Assembly: GCA_004299665.1 (NCBI GenBank)
Contig: SCQZ01000309.1
Location: forward strand, 1-5,525
DNA: 5,525 nucleotides
Source: Jatrophihabitans sp.
GTDB taxonomy: Bacteria > Actinomycetota > Actinomycetes > Mycobacteriales > Jatrophihabitantaceae
Direction of reading: 5' to 3'
Shown: positions 1 to 4,375 of the stretch, in pieces
Layout of the letters: each line of letters starts with the position of its first letter
Numbering within the stretch: the stretch's first letter is position 1
Translations under genes and position numbers: made by a program
Notes under the pieces: model-generated
Database searches by the model: none
The model's input: only the letters and a program-made list of their open reading frames with translations
What the model was told of the DNA's origin: nothing

Positions 1-173
1 TCGAGGAGTGTCACTCGGTGGCCGGTGAGGACAGCTTCCTGCTCAAGGTGCGGGTCGCCGGGCCGTCGGCGCTGGAGGCGCTGATCCGCGACCTGCGCCG
101 CCGGGCCAGCGTCTCGACCCGCACGACGGTGGTGCTGCAGACGTTCTACGAGGCCCGTCCGCACCGCCCGTGA
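1..173 (+). CDS. lrpA: Lrp/AsnC-family transcriptional regulator, C-terminal end (partial; 5' end outside window)
   Basis: Reading from base 3, 56 codons remain before a TGA at 171-173. They encode the end of an Lrp/AsnC effector-binding (RAM) domain: ECHSVAGEDSFLLKVRV, then a helix rich in Leu and Arg, then the beta-strand STRTTVVLQTFYEARP. This 'CHSVAGE.S..LKVRV ... TRT/ST' signature is typical of feast/famine regulators. From memory it closely resembles the end of M. tuberculosis LrpA (Rv3291c), which also lies directly upstream of lat in the same direction. The missing N-terminal part should carry the helix-turn-helix. Proteins of this family form octameric or larger assemblies and respond to amino acids. 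The half-site repeats start immediately at the stop codon, so the likely target is the adjacent lat promoter. The family call is secure; the lrpA symbol rests on gene order and recalled similarity. Confidence 0.88.
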   Translation, partial: EECHSVAGEDSFLLKVRVAGPSALEALIRDLRRRASVSTRTTVVLQTFYEARPHRP

Positions 174-210
174 CCGGAATATTTCCGGTGACATGACAGC
201 GACACCGGAA
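173..210. promoter_or_regulatory. Probable Lrp-type operator: three ACCGGAA half-sites
   Basis: The 7-base element ACCGGAA occurs at 173-179, inverted (TTCCGGT) at 183-189, and again in direct orientation at 204-210. The first two make a perfect 7-3-7 inverted repeat around TAT. The two direct copies are 31 bases apart, close to three helical turns, so they would face the same side of the DNA. Arrays of phased half-sites fit the wrapped, multimeric binding known for Lrp-family proteins. Relative to a start at 233, the palindrome lies at about -60 to -44. The third half-site lies near -29 to -23, next to a -35 region with no good hexamer. This placement would suit activation or co-activation. 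That LrpA is the binder is inferred from adjacency. Confidence 0.6.
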
Positions 211-220
211 AGCATCCCGC

Positions 221-233
221 TAGAATGGTCGTA
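221..233 (+). promoter_or_regulatory. lat -10 element (TAGAAT), predicted leaderless start
   Basis: TAGAAT at 221-226 matches the sigma-A-type -10 consensus TATAAT at five of six bases, including the key A2 and T6. Exactly six bases (GGTCGT) separate it from the ATG at 233, so the usual initiation point falls on the A of the start codon. No Shine-Dalgarno-like purine run precedes the ATG, which supports a leaderless transcript, a common arrangement in actinobacteria. No convincing -35 hexamer lies 16-18 bases upstream (around 198-204), consistent with a promoter that needs an activator. Confidence 0.6.
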
Positions 234-1576
234 TGACCTCGATCACGACTCCTCACGCCACCCGGCCCGGCACGCCGATCTCGGCCGCGTCGGTGCACGA
301 CACCCTCGGCGAGCACATGCTCATCGACGGTTTCGAGTTCGTGCTGGATCTGGACAAATCGTGCGGGGCCACGCTGGTGGACGCCCGGACCGGGACCGAG
401 TACCTGGACCTGTTCACGTTCTTCGCCTCGTCCGCCCTCGGCATGAACCCGCCGGCGCTGGCCGAGGATCGCGAGTTCCTCGCCGAGATCGCGCACGTCG
501 CCGTCAACAAGCCCTCCAACTCCGACGTGTACACGGTGCCGATGGCCCGCTTCGTGCGGACCTTCGCGCGGGTGCTGGGGGACCCGGAACTGCCGCACCT
601 GTTCTTCATCGACGGCGGCGCGCTCGCCGTGGAGAACGCGCTGAAGATCGCCTTCGACTGGAAGTCGCGCTGGAACGAGGCGCACGGCATCGACCCGGCG
701 CTCGGGACGAAGGTGCTGCACCTGCGTCACGCCTTCCACGGCCGTAGCGGTTACACGATGAGCCTGACCAACACCGACCCGGCCAAGGTCGCGCGCTACC
801 CGAAGTTCGACTGGCCCCGCATCGACTCGCCCGCCGTCAACCTCGTGGACGACGTCGAGGCCGCCGAGCGCGAGGCGCTCGCGCAGGCCCGCGCCGCCTT
901 CGAGCGGCACCCCCACGACATCGCGTGCTTCGTGGCCGAACCGATCCAGGGGGAGGGGGGCGACAACCACCTGCGTCCGCAGTTCCTGCAGGCGATGCAG
1001 GAGTTGTGCCGCGAGTTCGACGCGCTGTTCGTGATGGACGAGGTGCAGACCGGCGTCGGCATGACCGGCACCGCGTGGGCCTACCAGCAACTCGGTGTGC
1101 GGCCGGACGTCGTCGCATTCGGCAAGAAGGCCCAGGTGTGTGGCGTCATGGCCGGTGGCCGGGTGGACGAGGTTGCCGACAACGTCTTCGTCGTGCCCTC
1201 ACGCATCAACTCGACCTGGGGCGCCAACCTGACCGACATGGTGCGCGCCCGTCGCATCCTCGAGGTCATCGAGCGTGATCATCTCTTCGACAACGCCGCC
1301 GCGATGGGCGTCCGGCTGCTGGCCGGCCTGCAGGCGCTTGCGACACGTCATGCCGTGGTGTCGCACCCCCGGGGGCGCGGGCTGATGTGCGCCTTCACCC
1401 TGCCCAGTGCCGAGCTGCGCAACGACGTGATCCGCCGGCTGCGCGAGGACGAGCACGTGCTGCTGCTCGGCTGCGGGACGTCGTCGCTGCGGTTCCGGCC
1501 GCCGCTGACCGTGACGGCCGAGGAACTCGATCGCGCCCTCGACGCGCTGGACCGCGTGCTCACCGCAATCGGCTGA
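233..1576 (+). CDS. lat: L-lysine 6-aminotransferase (LAT), PLP-dependent
   Basis: This 447-residue protein matches the usual ~450-residue length of lysine epsilon-aminotransferase. It transfers the epsilon-amino group of L-lysine to 2-oxoglutarate, giving glutamate and alpha-aminoadipate 6-semialdehyde, which cyclises to piperideine-6-carboxylate. It should be a cytoplasmic class III (fold type I) aminotransferase. Visible landmarks are FIDGGALAVENALK (residues 125-138, PLP phosphate region), HAFHGRSGYT (166-175), AEPIQGEGGD (235-244), DEVQTG (269-274, Asp269 for the PLP ring nitrogen), FGKKAQVCG (296-304, Lys298 as probable Schiff-base lysine), STWG (327-330) and SLRFRPPL (418-425, Arg420 a likely substrate carboxylate ligand). 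Glu241 aligns with the glutamate switch described for M. tuberculosis LAT. No alternative start is needed: the ATG follows a -10 element directly. There is no beta-lactam gene nearby, so a role in lysine catabolism or starvation physiology is more likely than antibiotic synthesis. Confidence 0.95.
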   Translation: MTSITTPHATRPGTPISAASVHDTLGEHMLIDGFEFVLDLDKSCGATLVDARTGTEYLDLFTFFASSALGMNPPALAEDREFLAEIAHVAVNKPSNSDVYTVPMARFVRTFARVLGDPELPHLFFIDGGALAVENALKIAFDWKSRWNEAHGIDPALGTKVLHLRHAFHGRSGYTMSLTNTDPAKVARYPKFDWPRIDSPAVNLVDDVEAAEREALAQARAAFERHPHDIACFVAEPIQGEGGDNHLRPQFLQAMQELCREFDALFVMDEVQTGVGMTGTAWAYQQLGVRPDVVAFGKKAQVCGVMAGGRVDEVADNVFVVPSRINSTWGANLTDMVRARRILEVIERDHLFDNAAAMGVRLLAGLQALATRHAVVSHPRGRGLMCAFTLPSAELRNDVIRRLREDEHVLLLGCGTSSLRFRPPLTVTAEELDRALDALDRVLTAIG

Positions 1577-1594
1577 CGCGGCGCCCGGGCGTGC

Positions 1595-3757
1595 TCAGCG
1601 CGCCAGCAGTTCGCGCGCGGCGGCCTCGATCTGGTCCTCGCCCAGCAGCACGTGCCCGGCGGCCGCACCGAGCGGGACGAAGCTGTCCACGCTGGCCGCG
1701 CGGCCGATCCGCCCCCGGAAGCCGCCCTCGACCAGGGCCGTGACGATCCCCTCGCCGACACCCGCGGACCGGCGGGTCTCGTCGGCGACCAGCACCGCGC
1801 CGGTCGCGGCGGCCTCGCGCATCAGATCGTCCACGGGCAGCGGCGCGAGCCAGCGCAGGTCCAGGACACGCGCCGCGATGCCCTGTGCGGCCAGGCGATC
1901 GGCCACCCGCAGCGACATCCGCACCCCGTTGCCGAAGGTGGCGATCGTCAGGTCGGCCCCGTCGCCGTGCACGCGGGCCGAGCCGATCGCGGCGCGCGCG
2001 CCGGGGACGTAGTCGGCGGTCCACCCGCGATCGCCCGGCTGGTACAGGTCCCGCTCGTGGTACAGCGCGATCGGCTCCAGGAAGACGCTCACCTGCCCGT
2101 CCGCCTCCGCGGCGTCCAGGCAGGCGCGCAGCAGGGGTCCGGCGTCCTCGGGCCGGGCCGGCACCGCGACGACGAGGCCGGGGATGTCGCGCAGCACCGC
2201 CACGGCGTTGTCGTTGTGGAAGTGGCCGCCGAAGCCTCGCTGGTAGGCCAGCCCGGCGACCCGCACGACCATCGGGTTCGTGTAGGTGCCGTGGGAGAAG
2301 AACCGCAGGCTCGCCGCCTCGCCGCGCAGTTGGTCCTCGGCGTTGTGCAGGTACGCCAGGTACTGGATCTCCGGCACCGGCAGCATCCCGCACAGCCCGA
2401 GCCCGAGCCCGAGCCCCAGGATCGTCTGCTCGTCGAGCAGGGTGTCGAACACGCGCGTCGCGCGGAATCGCTGCTGCAGACCGCGGGTGATGCCGTAGAC
2501 GCCGCCCTTGCGCGCGACGTCCTCGCCGAACACCAGCATGCCGGGGCGCGCGGCCATCTCGTCGATGAGCGTCGAGTTGATCGACTGGGCCAGGGTGAAC
2601 GCGCCCGCCTCCTCCGGCAGTTTGCCCCCGAACACCTCGCGGCGGGCCTCGTCGGCGACATGGGCGGGCGGGCGTGCGGCGGTCCGCGGCGCGAGCGGCG
2701 CCACCACCTCCTCGGCCGAACCGAGGGTCCGCGCCGTCGCCACCTCCTCGGCGATGGTCTCGATGCGGCGCGAGATCGCGTCGTAGCGGGCCAGCAGCGC
2801 GGGTCCGTTGCCGAGCGCCGCGGCCAGCGCCAGCAGCGGGTCGTGGGCGGCGTCGGCGGCGAGGTCGGCCGGCGCCCGGTAGGCGGTCTCCACGTCCGAG
2901 CCGGCGTGGGCGAGGTAACGCACCGTGCGCAGGTGCAGAACGGCGGGCGCCCGCCGGGTGCGCACGTGCTCGACGGCGTCGCACGCCGTGACCGCGAGCC
3001 CGGCGAGGTCGTCGCCCTCGGCGGCGAAGTAGGCGATGCCGGGCCGCTGCGCTGCCTGGGCGACCCAACCGGCCGGGGTCGGGACCGAGATCCCGAGCCC
3101 GTTGTCCTCGCAGACGAACAGCACCGGTAGGGGCAACCCCTGGGTCGCCGTGTACCCGGCGGCGTTCAGGGCGCCGGCGGCCGTGGAGTGGTTCAGCGAC
3201 GCGTCACCGAAGCTGCAGACCACCACGGCATCGGCCGGCCACGGCGCCGGGTGGCGTAGCCGGGCGGCGCGGCCGAGGGCGAACGCCAGCCCCACCGCGC
3301 GGGGCAGGTGGGAGGCGATCGTCGAGGTCTGGGGGATGACGGCGAGCGAGGCGTCGCCCCAGACCTTGTGCCGACCGCCGGAGGCGGGGTCCTCCACCGC
3401 GGCGAGCATCCCGAGCAGCACCGCGCGCAACCCGTCGTGCAACGCCCGCCCCGCCTGCAAGGACCGGTAGAGGAAGAACCCGCCGGATCGGTAGTGCAGC
3501 AGGGCGGGATCGTCGACCCGCAGCGCCGCGGCGACGAACGCGTTCGACTCGTGCCCGGCCGAGCCGATGGTGTAGTAGCCCAGACCGCGCTCGCGCAGCC
3601 GCCGCGCCCAGATGTCGAGCAGCCGGCTGCCGGCCATGGCGTCGAACATCTGCCAGGCGAACGGGTCTGCCTGGAACGCCCCGCGGCCGATGCCGGCCAG
3701 CCCGTCGCGCACGCGTTCGTCGAGCAGGTCGTGCGGCGGCGGCGGGGCGGCGGTCAC
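1595..3757 (-). CDS. Fused E1 alpha/beta subunit, thiamine diphosphate-dependent 2-oxoacid dehydrogenase type
   Basis: This is a complete 720-residue single-chain E1. The alpha-like half (about 30-345) has GSAGHES (65-71), YRSGGFFLYR (89-98), the TPP/Mg motif from GDAS (184-187) to CEDNG (216-220), and ISVPTP. An Ala/Arg/Pro-rich linker (about 345-380) leads to the beta-like half (about 388-720). This shows QSINSTLIDEM, FGEDVARKGGVYG (410-422), RVFDTLLDEQ with Glu443 as the probable cofactor glutamate, VPEIQY (461-466), HFHNDN (512-517, probable catalytic histidine region) and ETRRSAGVGEGI (660-671). Such E1s decarboxylate a 2-oxoacid and pass the acyl group to a lipoylated E2. No E2 or E3 gene is in the window, so the substrate is open (branched-chain, pyruvate-like or other). 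The start is GTG: an in-frame TAG lies two codons upstream, and AGGA precedes it by eight bases. GDAS replaces the common GDG, which I recall as normal in this fused subfamily. It is convergent with lat and divergent from marR. Confidence 0.9.
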   Translation of the reverse strand: MTAAPPPPHDLLDERVRDGLAGIGRGAFQADPFAWQMFDAMAGSRLLDIWARRLRERGLGYYTIGSAGHESNAFVAAALRVDDPALLHYRSGGFFLYRSLQAGRALHDGLRAVLLGMLAAVEDPASGGRHKVWGDASLAVIPQTSTIASHLPRAVGLAFALGRAARLRHPAPWPADAVVVCSFGDASLNHSTAAGALNAAGYTATQGLPLPVLFVCEDNGLGISVPTPAGWVAQAAQRPGIAYFAAEGDDLAGLAVTACDAVEHVRTRRAPAVLHLRTVRYLAHAGSDVETAYRAPADLAADAAHDPLLALAAALGNGPALLARYDAISRRIETIAEEVATARTLGSAEEVVAPLAPRTAARPPAHVADEARREVFGGKLPEEAGAFTLAQSINSTLIDEMAARPGMLVFGEDVARKGGVYGITRGLQQRFRATRVFDTLLDEQTILGLGLGLGLCGMLPVPEIQYLAYLHNAEDQLRGEAASLRFFSHGTYTNPMVVRVAGLAYQRGFGGHFHNDNAVAVLRDIPGLVVAVPARPEDAGPLLRACLDAAEADGQVSVFLEPIALYHERDLYQPGDRGWTADYVPGARAAIGSARVHGDGADLTIATFGNGVRMSLRVADRLAAQGIAARVLDLRWLAPLPVDDLMREAAATGAVLVADETRRSAGVGEGIVTALVEGGFRGRIGRAASVDSFVPLGAAAGHVLLGEDQIEAAARELLAR
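2395..2418 (-). repeat. Hexanucleotide repeat encoding Gly-Leu repeats in the E1 beta half
   Basis: On the plus strand, GCCCGA is present three times in a row (2395-2412), followed by GCCCCA. On the coding strand this gives the LGLGLGLGL run at residues 447-455, inside the helix after the cofactor glutamate (Glu443). E1-beta homologues usually carry a small-residue helix of the G-x-A-x-G-A-A type here, so Gly is expected, but the exact GL periodicity is unusual. The repeat could slip by whole units without a frameshift. Confidence 0.75.
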
Positions 3758-3769
3758 GCCCTAGATCCT
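3758..3769 (-). promoter_or_regulatory. Ribosome binding site and upstream stop fixing the E1 GTG start
   Basis: On the minus strand, AGGA (plus positions 3766-3769) sits eight bases before the GTG at 3757. A TAG (plus positions 3761-3763) lies in frame two codons upstream, so translation cannot begin further out. The next in-frame Met is residue 38, after the protein has already entered conserved E1 sequence, so the GTG is the sensible start. Confidence 0.6.
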
Positions 3770-3849
3770 GCCCCAGCCTGCGGTGCCGGCGGGAGGCACC
3801 ACGCCCGGTCGGCCGGACCCCCGAGATGATCGCCACAATACATCGCGCC

Positions 3850-3859
3850 GTTATATAAC
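3850..3859. promoter_or_regulatory. Perfect 10-base palindrome, candidate MarR operator
   Basis: GTTATATAAC is self-complementary and lies in the AT-rich island 22 bases before the marR GTG. MarR-family repressors usually bind AT-rich inverted repeats of about 16-20 bases that overlap promoters in exactly this kind of divergent gap, so autorepression here is plausible. The palindrome also contains TATAAC on both strands, so it could be overlapping -10 elements instead of, or as well as, an operator. It is shorter than a typical MarR site, and I could not extend it symmetrically. Confidence 0.4.
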
Positions 3860-3866
3860 TGAACGA

Positions 3867-3872
3867 TATGAT
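3867..3872 (+). promoter_or_regulatory. Candidate marR -10 element (TATGAT)
   Basis: TATGAT matches TATAAT at five of six positions. Eight bases separate it from the GTG at 3881, so transcription could start at or just before that codon and make a leaderless or near-leaderless mRNA. No good -35 hexamer is visible 16-18 bases upstream, where the sequence is GC-rich. If this element is correct, it favours the longer marR reading frame beginning at 3881. Confidence 0.4.
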
Positions 3873-3880
3873 CGGACCTC

Positions 3881-4375
3881 GTGAACCGCAGAGCGGACGA
3901 TGCCGACGATGCCGACGACAGGGCCGACAGGGCCGACAGGGCCGACATGGCTGACGTGGCCGAGGGGATCGAACACCTGGTCATGTGGGTGCGGCGACAG
4001 GCTCCTACCTCGATCAGCACCAGCACGGTCACGACGCTGGACACCCTGACCCGCTTCGGGCCGCTGCGGATCAGCGACCTGGCCGAGCGCGAGGCGATCT
4101 CCCAGCCCGGCATGACCTCGCTGGTCAACCGTCTGGAACTGGCCGGCCAGGCCGAGCGGGTCCCCGACCCCACCGACGGCCGCGCGACCCTGGTGCGGAT
4201 CACCGACGTCGGCCGCAAGGTCCTCGCCGACCGCCAGGCCGCCCGCACCGCCGCGCTGCGGCGACACCTGGACGGCCTGGACGAATCGTCGCGCCGTGCG
4301 CTGATCGCGGCACTGCCCGCCGTCCGCATCCTGATCGCCCCTCACGACGACACCGAATCGCAGGACCGCGCATGA
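3881..4375 (+). CDS. MarR-family transcriptional regulator
   Basis: This is a winged-helix regulator of 164 residues if started at GTG 3881, or 142 residues from ATG 3947. The conserved core starts near residue 26 (AEGIEHLVMWVRR, dimerisation helix). It continues with LDTLTRFGPLRISDLAEREAIS (helix-turn-helix entry, 53-74), the recognition helix SQPGMTSLVNRLELAG (74-89), the wing DPTDGRATLVRITDVG (96-111; the family pattern is DxxDgRaxxvxLTxxG) and a C-terminal dimerisation helix (112-152). Residues 5-25 are an acidic Ala/Asp/Arg repeat that belongs to no known domain. The ATG at 3947 is preceded by AGGG with a five-base spacer, and a 142-residue protein is normal for MarR, so the short form is credible. 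The GTG is favoured instead by a -10 element just upstream. It overlaps the MFS gene by four bases, so it probably represses itself and the pump until a ligand binds. The ligand is unknown. Confidence 0.9.
   Translation: MNRRADDADDADDRADRADRADMADVAEGIEHLVMWVRRQAPTSISTSTVTTLDTLTRFGPLRISDLAEREAISQPGMTSLVNRLELAGQAERVPDPTDGRATLVRITDVGRKVLADRQAARTAALRRHLDGLDESSRRALIAALPAVRILIAPHDDTESQDRA
3893..3955 (+). repeat. 9-base tandem repeat encoding the MarR N-terminal Ala/Asp/Arg tract
   Basis: Three perfect consecutive copies of AGGGCCGAC fill 3920-3946. They are flanked on the left by GCGGACGAT, GCCGACGAT and GCCGACGAC and on the right by ATGGCTGAC, with one three-base register shift near 3917. All units are multiples of three, so copy-number changes would leave the marR frame open. 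Encoded residues are ADD and RAD triplets. Each AGGG also acts as a small Shine-Dalgarno-like motif, and the last copy precedes the alternative ATG at 3947. Confidence 0.85.
4362..4375 (+). promoter_or_regulatory. Ribosome binding site and ATGA overlap coupling marR to the MFS gene
   Basis: AGGA at 4362-4365 is spaced six bases from the ATG at 4372. That ATG overlaps the marR stop TGA at 4373-4375 as ATGA. This layout is typical of translational coupling within one operon and fixes the transporter start. No separate promoter is visible between the two genes. Confidence 0.75.

Larger units (their letters stand above)
3758..3880. promoter_or_regulatory. Divergent promoter region between the E1 gene and marR
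   Basis: This is the only sizeable gene-free stretch in the window. Its left two-thirds is GC-rich. Positions about 3835-3872 form an abrupt AT-rich island, where both promoters probably lie. For the E1 gene, candidate minus-strand -10 elements are TATAAC within the palindrome (plus 3850-3855) or TATTGT (plus 3835-3840) with a weak TTCAGT 17 bases upstream. Either would give a leader of about 70-90 bases. For marR the best -10 is TATGAT at 3867-3872. The 7-mer ATGATCG occurs at 3826-3832 and 3868-3874, 42 bases apart. No RNA gene or short coding ORF is evident. Promoter assignments are by eye only. Confidence 0.55.

Noticed and set aside
184..187. GDAS instead of GDG in the E1 alpha TPP motif (protein residues, not bases) as a sign of inactivation
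   Set aside because: The surrounding motif through CEDNG is intact, and I recall GDAS as usual in this fused E1 subfamily, so it is not evidence of a defect.
193..747. Plus-strand ORF starting at ATG 193, upstream of the lat start
   Set aside because: It is in a different frame from lat, yields an Arg-rich sequence without homology signals, and overlaps the conserved LAT N-terminal half.
146..1090. A 314-codon minus-strand frame across lat and its promoter
   Set aside because: It is antisense to lat, has no recognisable motif and would read through the lrpA end and the operator; its composition fits a GC shadow.
1580..1604. Possible rho-independent terminator between lat and the E1 gene
   Set aside because: GGCGC/GCGCC could form a 5-base stem with a 15-base loop, but it reaches into the E1 coding sequence and has no T-tract.
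1560..3130. Long open frames overlapping the E1 gene: a 502-codon frame on the minus strand (1560-3068) and a 492-codon frame on the plus strand (1652-3130)
   Set aside because: Both give Arg/Pro/Gly/Ala- or His/Val-rich low-complexity protein without any family motif and overlap a 720-residue E1 with clear domains. They are side effects of high GC.
3893..3955. Possible CRISPR or iteron-like array
   Set aside because: The units are 9 bases, adjacent without spacers, and maintain an open reading frame, so this is a coding microsatellite.
3754..4345. Minus-strand frames covering marR and the divergent gap
   Set aside because: They are antisense to a convincing winged-helix gene, and their products are Ser/Arg- or Gly-rich without domains.
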